Assembly (NCBI RefSeq): GCF_044759095.2
Contig: NZ_JBIYSM020000050.1
Location: forward strand, 1 to 26,057
Length of the DNA: 26,057 bases
From: JBIYSM02 sp044759095
GTDB lineage: Bacteria > Bacillota > Bacilli > Brevibacillales > Brevibacillaceae
Reading direction: 5' to 3'
Below are positions 1-7,176 of this stretch, piece by piece. How positions within the stretch are numbered: the first letter of the stretch is position 1; every line of letters begins with the position of its first letter. The notes below the pieces were generated by a model. The model saw only the letters and a program-made list of their open reading frames with translations, did no database searches and was not told the DNA's origin. Position numbers and translations under genes: made by a program.

Positions 1-76
1 AGGGACTCGCTCGACTTGCATGTATTAGGCACGCCGCCAGCGTTCGTCCTGAGCCAGGATCAAACTCTCCAATAAA
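1..76 (-). rRNA. rrs: 16S ribosomal RNA, 5' end (partial)
   Basis: The reverse complement contains the universal 16S 5' region, including the 27F primer site (AGAGTTTGATCCTGGCTCAG) followed by the conserved segment ending in TACATGCAAGTCGAGCG. The mature 5' end should lie near position 76, at TTTATTGGAGAG. The gene runs leftward out of the window, so only about 76 nt are present. The GAGCGAGTCCCT tail enters variable region V1 and is compatible with Brevibacillus-type 16S, but it is too short for secure placement. Confidence 0.97.
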
Positions 77-195
77 GGTAGAAAGAAATTGATCAAGGTT
101 CAAAACCATGTTTGCTTGGCTGTTTAAAACGCTTCGCTGTTCAGTTTTCAAAGAACATTTTCGATAAGGTTGTCATCGCGTTCCGGCGCTGACCT
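77..195 (-). other. rRNA operon leader with boxA-like antitermination site
   Basis: This is the transcribed leader between the predicted rRNA start (about 195) and 16S. On the minus strand it carries GTTCTTTGAAAACTGAAC (about 139-156), the segment usually found in Bacillus-type rRNA leaders and spacers. It functions there in antitermination (boxA-like) and pre-rRNA folding. No ORF is present. The boundaries are inferred from the promoter and the 16S start. Confidence 0.65.
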
Positions 196-201
196 TTAGT
201 A

Positions 202-230
202 ATATAACATGTTTGAAAGAAGAAAATCAA
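202..230 (-). promoter_or_regulatory. Sigma-A promoter of the rRNA operon
   Basis: On the minus strand, TTGATT (225-230) is separated by 17 bp from TTATAT (202-207). An A/T-rich tract at about 231-270 just upstream of the -35 could act as an UP element, which is typical of strong rRNA promoters. The predicted start lies near 195, about 120 nt before 16S. Other rRNA promoters might exist further upstream, but none was seen before the groEL terminator. Confidence 0.7.
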
Positions 231-323
231 GAGGAAATTTCTAAGAAATTATCTTTTTTCATCCTACCTTAAAAAAGCAGCTCTCTGCAAAAGAGGCAAA
301 ATCTTGATCCATCGAATCCGGAG

Positions 324-360
324 CAAAAAAAGAGAGAGACAGAGGTAACTCTGTCTCTCG
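324..360 (-). terminator. Rho-independent terminator of groES-groEL
   Basis: A perfect 11-bp stem (334-344 paired with 349-359, GAGAGACAGAG type) has a 4-nt loop. On the minus strand it is followed by a run of seven T (plus-strand A at 324-330). It lies 17 nt downstream of the groEL stop and insulates the rRNA promoter from the chaperonin operon. Confidence 0.93.
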
Positions 361-376
361 CGGGCGCAACCCGTTC

Positions 377-1996
377 TTACATCATGCCCATGCCGCCCAT
401 GTCTGGCATTGCAGGAGTTTTGTTTTCTTCCGGCTTATCAGCAACAACCGCTTCAGTAGTGAGGAACATTGCCGCTACGGATGCAGCGTTGGACAGTGCG
501 GAACGAGTAACTTTCGCAGCGTCTACGATACCTGCTTCGAGCATGTTTACCCACTCTTCAGTAGCAGCGTTGAAGCCGACGCCAACTGGTTCCTTCTTCA
601 GGCGCTCTACGATTACGGAGCCTTCCAGACCAGCGTTTGCGGCAATTTGGCGAACCGGTTCTTCCAGTGCGCGGAGAACGATTTGCACACCTACTTTTTC
701 GTCGCCTTCCGCTTTTACTTTTTCAACCGCTTTCATCGCGTTAATCAGAGTAGTACCACCGCCAGGAACAATACCCTCTTCTACCGCAGCGCGAGTGGAG
801 TTGAGAGCGTCCTCGATGCGGAGCTTCTTCTCTTTCAGCTCGGTTTCAGTAGCGGCGCCAACCTTGATAACCGCTACGCCGCCGGCCAGTTTAGCCAGAC
901 GCTCTTGCAGTTTTTCACGATCGAAGTCGGAAGTAGTGTCTTCGATTTGTTGACGAATTTGAGCAACACGCGCATCGATAGCCGCTTTGTCGCCGGCACC
1001 TTCAACGATGGTAGTGTTTTCTTTGGTAACAACGACTTTACCTGCACGGCCGAGTTGTTGCAGTTTGGTGGATTTCAGTTCGAGACCCAGTTCTTCTGTA
1101 ATCACTTCGCCGCCAGTCAGAACAGCGATGTCTTGCAGCATAGCTTTGCGGCGGTCGCCGAAGCCAGGAGCTTTAACAGCTACTGCAGTGAAGGTACCGC
1201 GCAGTTTGTTCACTACCAGAGTAGCCAGCGCTTCGCCTTCCACGTCTTCTGCGATGATCAGAAGCGGTTTGCCGCTTTGTACCACTTGTTCGAGAACAGG
1301 CAGTACTTCCTGGATGTTGGAGATTTTCTTGTCAGTGATCAGGATGTAAGGGTTGTTCAGAACCGCTTCCATCTTGTCAGTGTCAGTGATCATGTACGGA
1401 GAAGCGTAGCCGCGGTCGAATTGCATACCTTCTACAACTTCCAGTTCCGTTACGAAACCTTTGGACTCTTCAACAGTGATGACACCGTCTTTGCCCACTT
1501 TTTCCATCGCTTCTGCGATCAGTTCGCCAACTTCACTGTTGTCAGCGGAAATGGAAGCAACTTGTGCGATTGCGGATTTGTTTTCAATCGGCTTCGCGAT
1601 GGATTTGATTTCTTCCACAGCAGCGCGAACTGCTTTTTCCATACCGCGGCGGATAACCATCGGGTTAGCGCCTGCAGTAACGTTTTTCAGACCTTCGCGA
1701 ATCATCGCATAAGCGAGAACGGTAGCAGTAGTGGTACCGTCACCCGCGATGTCGTTTGTTTTGGTCGCAACTTCTTTAACCAGCTGAGCACCCATGTTTT
1801 CGTATGCGTCTTCCAGCTCGATTTCTTTCGCAATGGTTACGCCGTCGTTGGTGATGAGCGGAGAACCAAATTTTTTCTCCAGAACGACGTTGCGGCCTTT
1901 CGGACCAAGAGTTACTTTCACGGCGTTAGCCAGAGCTTCTACACCGCGAAGCATCGAGCGGCGAGCATCTTCAGAAAACTTGATTTGTTTTGCCAT
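377..1996 (-). CDS. groL: 60 kDa chaperonin GroEL
   Basis: GroEL is the ATP-driven barrel chaperonin that folds cytosolic proteins together with GroES. The 539-aa product is full length and highly conserved. It has the N-terminal MAKQIKFSEDARR, the nucleotide-binding GDGTTT motif near residue 86, the apical domain in the middle, the EEGIVPGGG signature near residue 403, and the Met/Gly-rich tail GGMGMM that projects into the cavity. The ATG start is preceded by AGGAGG (2008-2013) at good spacing. It lies 57 nt downstream of groES in one operon, is controlled by the CIRCE element upstream of groES, and ends before a strong terminator. Near-identity to remembered Brevibacillus GroEL is part of the taxonomic guess. 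Nothing about it is unusual. Confidence 0.99.
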   Translation of the reverse strand: MAKQIKFSEDARRSMLRGVEALANAVKVTLGPKGRNVVLEKKFGSPLITNDGVTIAKEIELEDAYENMGAQLVKEVATKTNDIAGDGTTTATVLAYAMIREGLKNVTAGANPMVIRRGMEKAVRAAVEEIKSIAKPIENKSAIAQVASISADNSEVGELIAEAMEKVGKDGVITVEESKGFVTELEVVEGMQFDRGYASPYMITDTDKMEAVLNNPYILITDKKISNIQEVLPVLEQVVQSGKPLLIIAEDVEGEALATLVVNKLRGTFTAVAVKAPGFGDRRKAMLQDIAVLTGGEVITEELGLELKSTKLQQLGRAGKVVVTKENTTIVEGAGDKAAIDARVAQIRQQIEDTTSDFDREKLQERLAKLAGGVAVIKVGAATETELKEKKLRIEDALNSTRAAVEEGIVPGGGTTLINAMKAVEKVKAEGDEKVGVQIVLRALEEPVRQIAANAGLEGSVIVERLKKEPVGVGFNAATEEWVNMLEAGIVDAAKVTRSALSNAASVAAMFLTTEAVVADKPEENKTPAMPDMGGMGMM

Positions 1997-2053
1997 GTGA
2001 AACTCAACCTCCTACAATATGTGTTTTCCGTTCGTTCGTTATGTGAAAGATTT

Positions 2054-2338
2054 TTAGCCGATGATCGCGAGGATGTCGGATTCGCGAAGCACAAGGTATT
2101 CTTTGTTGTCCACTTTCACTTCGGTACCAGCGTATTTGGAGAAAATGACTTTGTCGCCTTCTTTTACTTCCAAAGCGATACGCTCACCGTTGTCAGCGAC
2201 GCGACCGGATCCGACTGCGATTACGCGGCCTTCTTGTGGCTTTTCCTTAGCGGTGTCTGGAAGAACAATACCGCTAGCGGTTGTTTCTTCTTTCGAGATT
2301 GGTTCGATTACCACACGGTCACCCAATGGCTTTAACAC
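2054..2338 (-). CDS. groES: 10 kDa co-chaperonin GroES (GTG start)
   Basis: GroES is the heptameric lid of the GroEL chamber. The sequence begins LKPLGDRVVIEP, then has the mobile loop (about residues 16-32, ETTASGIVLPDTAKEK) and ends DILAIIG, 94 aa in all, the normal family length. The open frame extends three codons upstream to another GTG at 2347. That codon abuts the Shine-Dalgarno AGGAGG (2348-2353) with no spacing and adds MFF, which is absent from the family. GTG at 2336-2338 has a 9-nt spacing and restores the canonical N-terminus, so I chose it. It is the first gene of groES-groEL, with CIRCE and the promoter directly upstream. Confidence 0.97.
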   Translation of the reverse strand: MLKPLGDRVVIEPISKEETTASGIVLPDTAKEKPQEGRVIAVGSGRVADNGERIALEVKEGDKVIFSKYAGTEVKVDNKEYLVLRESDILAIIG

Positions 2339-2378
2339 AAAAAACACCCTCCTCAGAAAATGTAGGTTACTTTTGTTG

Positions 2379-2405
2379 TTAGCACTCGATCAAGAGGAGT
2401 GCTAA
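2379..2405 (-). promoter_or_regulatory. CIRCE operator (HrcA binding site)
   Basis: A perfect TTAGCACTC-N9-GAGTGCTAA inverted repeat, the consensus for the heat-shock repressor HrcA. It lies between the -10 box and the groES Shine-Dalgarno, the usual position for repression of groESL and release on heat shock. hrcA itself is not in this window. Confidence 0.98.
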
Positions 2406-2417
2406 CACCCAATTCCT

Positions 2418-2446
2418 ATAATAATGAAACACCATCTACTTTGCAA
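2418..2446 (-). promoter_or_regulatory. Sigma-A promoter of groES-groEL
   Basis: On the minus strand TTGCAA (2441-2446), a 17-bp spacer and TATTAT (2418-2423) lie 12 bp upstream of the CIRCE. The start is predicted just upstream of the operator, so bound HrcA would block elongation or initiation. Confidence 0.8.
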
Positions 2447-2488
2447 GTATTTTTCCCTCACTTTTTTCCATATCTGAACTTCCCTCTA

Positions 2489-2503
2489 CTCTTTTAAAAA
2501 GAG
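2489..2503. repeat. Short palindrome upstream of the CAP-domain gene
   Basis: CTCTTTT-A-AAAAGAG is a perfect 7-bp inverted repeat 70 bp before the CAP-domain gene. It lies upstream of a poor -10-like sequence (TATAGAT, about 2528). It could be an operator or chance in an A/T-rich gap. I see no convincing sigma-A promoter in 2447-2572. Confidence 0.3.
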
Positions 2504-2572
2504 GTTCTATGAAACTCTCAGTCCCATATAGATAGAGTAAAGACAGACATCGTACACCAAGGAGGGAAGTCT

Positions 2573-3853
2573 ATGCGCAAGTGGTTGTGGATCGGAGCAC
2601 TCGCACTGTCATGTGTGGGAATTGGGCAAATGATGGCTGCAGGCACTTCATCTCAGGTTCGCGTCAACCTGTCCCCCGCCTCTATTTATGTCGACGGTGA
2701 AAAGATTCGTCCCAGCGATCGCGAAGGCTATTTCCTGAACGGAAAGAAATACGTACCCGCAACGTTGGAGTATGACGGCACGGTATTCGTCCCGTTAAAC
2801 CTGATCAGCGAACAACTGGACAAGCCTGCCGGCTGGGATGAGCGTACCCGTACCGTCTGGTTGGGAAAAGACCCCCGTCTGCCTCAACTGCCGGAAATTT
2901 CGCCAAAGGCGACCGCGACAGCAGGGAAATCCGCACCGCCATCGGTTGAAATCCAACAGGAGCAAAGCTTGTTCGGGCTCAAATTGGGAATGTCGGAACA
3001 GCAGGTTGTTGCCGCTCTTGGGCAGCCGGTGCGTAAAGAACCAAGCGCACTCGGCTATCAATGGTGGGTGTACAGTCAGAATCCGGCCCGTTATGTACAG
3101 GTAGGCGTGCTGGACGGTAAAGTGGTCGACATTTACTCCAACGCTCCCCAGGCCAAGCTGGACGGCGTTGGCATCGGCACCGGCCTGCAATCGCTGACAC
3201 GCAAGCACGAGTTGAAAAACGTCGTTTCCTTCGCCTATCAACATGCCCAGATTCAAATCACCAACCAGGCGAAAGATCGGCCTCTGGTCCTCTCTGACGG
3301 CACCCCGGTCATTTTCTACATTGACAAGCACAACCAAAACAAAGTGACTGCCATTCGCGCAATCGACAAACTGCTTCTGCTGCGGGGAGGATATTACGAA
3401 ACCAAGTGGACCTATACGGGCCAGGCTCCCAACTTTGACCCGCCGGCGCTTACCGTCAAGCAGCGTGAACTGGTAAATGCCGCCTACGAACGACAAATCC
3501 TCGATCTGGTCAATGTCATCCGCTACCGCTACAGGATTCCGCAGCTGACCTGGAACAATCAGGCGGCCCAAGTGGCTAGGGGACACAGCCAGGACATGGA
3601 AACCCACGACTTTTTCGATCACGTGTCGGCGACAACAGGACTCGATCCGTTCGAGCGGCTCAAGCAGGCAGGTGTTCAGTACAGGATGGCGGGTGAAAAT
3701 ATCGCAGCCGGTTATCCTGATGCCATCGAGGCATACGAAAGTTGGATGAACAGCCCTGGTCACCGCAAGAACATCCTGGAAAAAGGGTTCACGCAGCTTG
3801 GCGTCGGTGTCTCTGCCGATTACTATACGCAAACATTTGTTTCAACGAAATGA
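2573..3853 (+). CDS. Secreted CAP-domain protein (SCP/PR-1 family) with copper-amine-oxidase-N-like domain
   Basis: The 426-aa product starts with a signal peptide (MRKWLWIGALALSCVGIG, cleavage near residues 22-25). Residues about 30-97 look like the copper-amine-oxidase N-terminal-like domain common in Bacilli exoproteins (YVDGEKI, then VFVPLNLISEQL and RTVWLG). Residues about 133-270 match the CAP-associated N-terminal domain (GMSEQQVVAALGQPV). Residues about 305-425 form the CAP domain with HSQDM, FFDHVS, GENIAAGY and SPGHRKNILE. Related B. subtilis proteins with CAP domains are YlbC and YkwD. Its activity is unknown. Location is extracellular or wall-associated. It has AAGGAGGG at 2561-2568, ATG start and its own terminator. 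It is monocistronic and flanked by minus-strand genes, so it looks like an insertion into an otherwise conserved order. Confidence 0.9.
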   Translation: MRKWLWIGALALSCVGIGQMMAAGTSSQVRVNLSPASIYVDGEKIRPSDREGYFLNGKKYVPATLEYDGTVFVPLNLISEQLDKPAGWDERTRTVWLGKDPRLPQLPEISPKATATAGKSAPPSVEIQQEQSLFGLKLGMSEQQVVAALGQPVRKEPSALGYQWWVYSQNPARYVQVGVLDGKVVDIYSNAPQAKLDGVGIGTGLQSLTRKHELKNVVSFAYQHAQIQITNQAKDRPLVLSDGTPVIFYIDKHNQNKVTAIRAIDKLLLLRGGYYETKWTYTGQAPNFDPPALTVKQRELVNAAYERQILDLVNVIRYRYRIPQLTWNNQAAQVARGHSQDMETHDFFDHVSATTGLDPFERLKQAGVQYRMAGENIAAGYPDAIEAYESWMNSPGHRKNILEKGFTQLGVGVSADYYTQTFVSTK

Positions 3854-3861
3854 AACCAATC

Positions 3862-3896
3862 GCCCAGCATTTTCTTTTAGAAAGCTGGGCTTTTTC
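3862..3896 (+). terminator. Terminator of the CAP-domain gene
   Basis: GCCCAGC (3862-3868) pairs with GCTGGGC (3884-3890), with further A/T pairing inside the loop, and TTTTT follows at 3891-3895. The opposite strand has no T-run after the stem, so it probably works only for plus-strand transcripts. Confidence 0.9.
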
Positions 3897-3899
3897 CGA

Positions 3900-4328
3900 T
3901 TAGAGTTGAACCAGCTTTTTCAATGTGGACACCTCTTTGGAAAACTCCACGACCAAGGTTTCGTACTCCTGCGTATGAAGTATCATCCAAGGCTTTCTCT
4001 CTCCCTTTTTCGGCATGATGACGAAGATCTCGCTGATCTTCTCTTCAATCCTGGCCTGACGATTGACGAGCGGCTGCGGCGGAACCAACGGGATCTTGAC
4101 GATCAACGCATGTGCAAGCGACGGGTTCAGTTCCAGCACCCTTCCGCTGACACTGGTTAACAATTCCTTGGCCGCTTCCTGAAATTCTCTCGTATTGTCA
4201 AACGTCTGCACGACCCGCTCCTTGTCCGTATCGAACAACTCGACCGGTTCAGCCGCAACAGTCTCTCCCGTGGAAAAAAGCAACGCCAGACAAAGCATCA
4301 GCCACACCTTTGACACCCCCCAACACAT
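3900..4328 (-). CDS. Small exported protein of unknown function
   Basis: I do not recognise this family. The 142-aa product has a hydrophobic N-terminal segment (VWLMLCLALLFSTGETVAA) ending in an AxA-like site, suggesting a signal peptide cleaved near residue 26. The mature part of about 115 residues is mixed alpha/beta with a charged C-terminus (EFSKEVSTLKKLVQL) and no Cys pairs. The start is uncertain. ATG at 4326-4328 has AAGGA directly abutting it, whereas GTG at 4305-4307 has GGGGGG at 8-nt spacing but would leave the signal peptide without a positive charge. It stands alone between the CAP-gene terminator and the tatC terminator. A role at the envelope is only inference. Confidence 0.7.
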   Translation of the reverse strand: MCWGVSKVWLMLCLALLFSTGETVAAEPVELFDTDKERVVQTFDNTREFQEAAKELLTSVSGRVLELNPSLAHALIVKIPLVPPQPLVNRQARIEEKISEIFVIMPKKGERKPWMILHTQEYETLVVEFSKEVSTLKKLVQL

Positions 4329-4354
4329 TCCTTCGTTAGTATGACCCGATGTAC

Positions 4355-4390
4355 GAAAAAATCTCCTGCCTTTTCATCAGACAGGAGATT
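4355..4390 (-). terminator. Terminator of the moaB-tat operon, overlapping the tatC stop
   Basis: AATCTCCTG (4360-4368) pairs with CAGGAGATT (4382-4390). On the minus strand a short T-run follows (A at 4356-4359). The tatC stop codon (4377-4379) sits inside the 13-nt loop, so the end of the coding sequence forms the upstream arm. Confidence 0.88.
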
Positions 4391-5147
4391 TTTCATCATC
4401 GTATTCGTTTTGCCACTCCTCGTCTTCCCTCAGCTGCTTTCGGTAGACGATCCGGGAGAGCCAGATGCTCAGTTCATATAGCAATAACAGCGGAATGGTC
4501 ACCAGAATGTCGCTGATGATCTCCGGCGGCGTCAGTGTTACGGCCACTACCGCCAGGCCGAAGTAGGCGAATCGCCGCATTTTGGCCAGCCGCATCGGGT
4601 TGAGGATCCTAAGACGCGTGAGAAACATCACGACAATCGGCAGCTCAAACAGCACTCCAAACGGAACGACCATGTTAAACAGAAACCCGAAGTACTCCGC
4701 GATGCCGTAATTGGGGTCGGCGCCGATACTGGCCGTCATCCCCGCCATAAACTGCATGATCATCGGAAAGACGATAAAATACCCAAATAAGATGCCGGCA
4801 ATAAATAAAAAGAAAGCAGCCGGGATAAAATACAGGGTGCCGCGACGCTCGTTCTCCCTCAAACCCGGCGCGACAAACCGCCACGTATGAAACAGGGCGA
4901 CAGGCAAGGTTACCACCACACCCAGCAAAAAAGCGAACTGCATGTAAACGCGCAGCGCATCGGAAGGATGCAGGGATATCAGCGGAACCCCTTCGGCAAT
5001 CGGTTTTTGCTTCAGGTACTCGATCATGGGGCCGGCAAAAAACAGCCCGGCTGTTAAAGCGACTATAAATACGGCCAACACCCAGATAATCCGCTTCCGC
5101 AGTTCAGTCAGGTGCTCGACCACCGTCATCTCGCGCTGGTCCGTCAT
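4377..5147 (-). CDS. tatC: Sec-independent protein translocase TatC
   Basis: TatC is the multi-spanning receptor that binds twin-arginine signal peptides and assembles with TatA to export folded proteins. The 256-aa product has the N-terminal cytoplasmic motif EHLTELRKRI, six predicted membrane helices, and the conserved acidic residue in FGVLFELPIVVMF (about residue 167). It ends in a charged cytoplasmic tail. The ATG is preceded by GAGGGTGA. It begins 17 nt downstream of tatA and is the last gene of the moaB - moeA-like - tatA - tatC operon. The pairing fits the TatAC type found in Gram-positive bacteria. No tatB is present or expected. Confidence 0.97.
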   Translation of the reverse strand: MTDQREMTVVEHLTELRKRIIWVLAVFIVALTAGLFFAGPMIEYLKQKPIAEGVPLISLHPSDALRVYMQFAFLLGVVVTLPVALFHTWRFVAPGLRENERRGTLYFIPAAFFLFIAGILFGYFIVFPMIMQFMAGMTASIGADPNYGIAEYFGFLFNMVVPFGVLFELPIVVMFLTRLRILNPMRLAKMRRFAYFGLAVVAVTLTPPEIISDILVTIPLLLLYELSIWLSRIVYRKQLREDEEWQNEYDDEKSPV

Positions 5148-5164
5148 CTCAATTCACCCTCACA

Positions 5165-5515
5165 TTACGCTCTGGGTTGTTCCTTTTCTGCCTGTATGGA
5201 CTGTTGCCGCTCCTTCTCCAGCTTTTCGCGGATCTCCTGTTCCAGGCGTTCCCGTTCCATGCGCTCACGTACTTCCCGCTCGATTTTTTCGCGGTCAAAG
5301 GCGTCCTTCTCCGTGATAACCTCTACCTTTTTCGGCTGTTCCTTTGCCTTTTCGTCATCCTCGTCGTCATCCTTGGTAAGGCCGCGCGTGGCGTTCTTAA
5401 ACTCTTTCAGCGTGTGTCCCACCGCTCTGCCCAGCTCCGGCAGTTTTTTCGGTCCAAACAGCACCAAGGCCAGCACCAGGATCAATATCAAACCGGGAAT
5501 CCCAATTGTACTCAT
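5165..5515 (-). CDS. tatA: Sec-independent translocase subunit TatA with long coiled-coil tail
   Basis: TatA oligomerises to form the transport path of the Tat system. The N-terminus has one membrane helix (GLILILVLALVLFGPKKLPE, residues about 8-27) with the diagnostic FGPKKLPE hinge and an amphipathic helix (LGRAVGHTLKEFKNATRGL). At 116 aa it is longer than usual TatA (roughly 55-90 aa). The extra C-terminal part (about residues 48-116) is an acidic patch DDDEDDE followed by a highly charged Glu/Arg/Lys heptad-like helix. AAGGAG lies 9 nt before ATG. It is 37 nt downstream of the moeA-like gene and is probably co-transcribed. It is placed with tatC, as in many Bacilli. Confidence 0.95.
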   Translation of the reverse strand: MSTIGIPGLILILVLALVLFGPKKLPELGRAVGHTLKEFKNATRGLTKDDDEDDEKAKEQPKKVEVITEKDAFDREKIEREVRERMERERLEQEIREKLEKERQQSIQAEKEQPRA

Positions 5516-5552
5516 CCACGTTCACTCCTTTTATTCTGAAGAATGATTACCC

Positions 5553-6554
5553 CTAACACTTGCGCAAGCCGCCGTAGCCCAACCGGGTCATGTCTGTTTC
5601 AACGATCCGCTCCCCGGCCAGAATGCGCGGCAAAAATACGTCAAAGGATGTAAACGGCTCGTGCATCACGGCTCCGGGCAGACCGAGAACCGGCGTGTCC
5701 CCCGCGTACGCCACCATCAGCATGGAACCGGGCAGCATCGGCGTTCCGTAGCGCACTACCTCCGCTCCTGCTCCTGCAATCGCACCCGGCGTGCGGTCGT
5801 CAGGATCAACAGACATGCCGCCCGTCACCAGAACCAGATCAACCCCCTGCTGCAGGAAGCGCTTGATTTCGTTCTCGATCAGCTGCTTGTCGTCAGGGGC
5901 AAATCGTTGATCCACTACGGTCGAGCCGAGCGCCTCCACCTTTGCCCGAATCACCGGACCGAATTTGTCCGCGATCCGGCCGGAAAATACTTCCCCGCCC
6001 GTGGTCACCAGCCCCACCTTTTTCGGGAGAAACGGTTTCACCTGCACGATCGGCTCTGGGAAGCTCTTGGCCAACTTCTCCAAATGGATCATTCGCTCTT
6101 CTTCCATAATCAACGGAATAATTCTAGTCGCGGCCACGGTATGACCGGGCTGCACCACCTGATCCGTGTAGATCGTGGCGAGGGCGATGGCTTCCAGTTC
6201 ATTGATGGCATGCACAGCCTGCTCATTCACCTTGGCCAAGCCTAGTTGTTCCGCTTTTAGCGAAACCTTTCCCTCATACGGCTCTGTCAGGGTCAAGCCC
6301 GGACCCGCAACGGCCTGGGCGATGCGCACACCTGCCTCATCCTCGTGAATGTATCCTTTAGGCATGTCCAACACGTAAATGTGTTCCTTGCCGATGGAAA
6401 GCAGCGGTTCGATGTCGGCTTCCGTAATAACATGCCCCTTTTTGAACAGACGTCCTTTAAACTCGCCCGGCAAAATTTGCGTCATGTCGTGAGGAAGGAC
6501 CAGCCCCACCGCTTCCCGAACCGGCACTTCCTTCAGCTTTGGCTTTTCTACCAA
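5553..6554 (-). CDS. Molybdopterin-binding (MoeA-like) protein, TTG start
   Basis: The C-terminal half (about residues 170-310) carries the MoCF-binding fold of MoeA/MogA-type proteins, with VTTGGEVFSGR, VTGGMSVDPDDRTP and the PGSM and GLPGAVMHE segments. The N-terminal part with PGEFKGRLFKKGHVI is typical of a Firmicutes MoeA-like family shorter than true MoeA (about 333 versus about 400 aa). Activity is unproven; molybdate insertion or pterin binding is likely. The open frame begins at TTG 6569, but GGGGAGG lies 6 nt before TTG at 6552-6554, giving MVEKPKLKEVPVREAV. That start overlaps the moaB stop by 7 nt, which implies translational coupling. tatA follows. Tat often exports molybdoenzymes, so the grouping makes sense. 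Confidence 0.88.
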   Translation of the reverse strand: MVEKPKLKEVPVREAVGLVLPHDMTQILPGEFKGRLFKKGHVITEADIEPLLSIGKEHIYVLDMPKGYIHEDEAGVRIAQAVAGPGLTLTEPYEGKVSLKAEQLGLAKVNEQAVHAINELEAIALATIYTDQVVQPGHTVAATRIIPLIMEEERMIHLEKLAKSFPEPIVQVKPFLPKKVGLVTTGGEVFSGRIADKFGPVIRAKVEALGSTVVDQRFAPDDKQLIENEIKRFLQQGVDLVLVTGGMSVDPDDRTPGAIAGAGAEVVRYGTPMLPGSMLMVAYAGDTPVLGLPGAVMHEPFTSFDVFLPRILAGERIVETDMTRLGYGGLRKC

Positions 6555-7063
6555 CCCAATCCTCCCCAATCCTCGTTGGCCTGCCCTGTTCCTTGCAGGA
6601 TGTGCAGGGCATCCGAAAGCATATCGCCGATGGCGTTAAAGCAGATTTCCACCCCTTTGGGATTCCCCGGAAGGTTGATAATCAGCGAATTTCCCCTTGT
6701 ACCGGCAACCGCCCGTGTCAGCATGGCGCGGCGGGATTGCTGCAAACCGGCGCGACGCATTTCCTCGGCCAGTCCGGGTACCGGTCGGTCGATCACCCAG
6801 GCGGTCACCTCGGGAGTGACATCCCGGGGGCTGAGTCCTGTACCACCTGCGACAATCAACAAATCGCACTTTTCACGATCCACCAATTCGATCATGTTCT
6901 CTTTCAGATCTTCCATGTCGTCGGTTACGGCACGATAGATCGCGACCTCCGTATGGAGCCACTCTTCAGTCAACTGACGAATAATGGGAATGCGATCGTC
7001 TTCACGCATCCCATTGGCGATGGAATCACTTGCGGAAATAACGCCCACTTTCCAGTTTGTCAT
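6548..7063 (-). CDS. moaB: MoaB/MogA-family molybdopterin adenylyltransferase-like protein
   Basis: Members adenylylate molybdopterin before metal insertion (MogA) or have a related, less defined role (MoaB). The 171-aa protein shows the family motifs: VGVISASDS at the N-terminus, IVAGGTGLSPRDVTPE (about residues 70-85), EEMRRAGL, and the substrate-loop INLPGNPKGVE. GGAGG lies 7 nt before ATG. It is the first gene of the operon with a promoter at 7092-7120. Its 3' end overlaps the moeA-like start and contains that gene's ribosome-binding site. Other Moco genes (moaA, moaC, moaE) are not in this window. Confidence 0.93.
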   Translation of the reverse strand: MTNWKVGVISASDSIANGMREDDRIPIIRQLTEEWLHTEVAIYRAVTDDMEDLKENMIELVDREKCDLLIVAGGTGLSPRDVTPEVTAWVIDRPVPGLAEEMRRAGLQQSRRAMLTRAVAGTRGNSLIINLPGNPKGVEICFNAIGDMLSDALHILQGTGQANEDWGGLGW

Positions 7064-7091
7064 ACCCTATCCTCCATTGTCTCATCTTAGT

Positions 7092-7120
7092 ATTGTACAC
7101 TCTTTTCTTTCCGCTGTTTA
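7092..7120 (-). promoter_or_regulatory. Putative sigma-A promoter of the moaB-tatC operon
   Basis: TAAACA (7115-7120), a 17-bp spacer and TACAAT (7092-7097) on the minus strand lie 29 bp upstream of moaB. Each hexamer differs from consensus, so the assignment is moderate. Confidence 0.5.
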
Positions 7121-7152
7121 TAGGTATGTGGGAATTGACTCAATCCTGACAC

Positions 7153-7172
7153 AAAAGCGGCAGCTCTTGCCG
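7153..7172 (-). terminator. Possible weak terminator after 5-formyl-THF cyclo-ligase
   Basis: A CGGCA/TGCCG 5-bp stem (7158-7162 with 7168-7172) with a 5-nt loop is followed on the minus strand by C and TTTT. It is short, so read-through into moaB is possible. Confidence 0.4.
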
Positions 7173-7176
7173 AACA

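Noticed and set aside
647..2335. 562-aa open frame on the plus strand opposite groEL and groES
   Set aside because: It is an antisense shadow produced by biased codon usage of highly expressed genes. It lacks a domain and crosses the groEL-groES gap.
2447..2572. A sporulation sigma promoter for the CAP-domain gene
   Set aside because: CATATAGAT-like sequence is near, but no convincing -35 at suitable spacing for SigE, SigF/SigG or SigA was found.
2795..3832. 345-aa minus-strand frame opposite the CAP-domain gene
   Set aside because: It shows no recognisable domain and lies wholly opposite a gene with signal peptide and clear family motifs.
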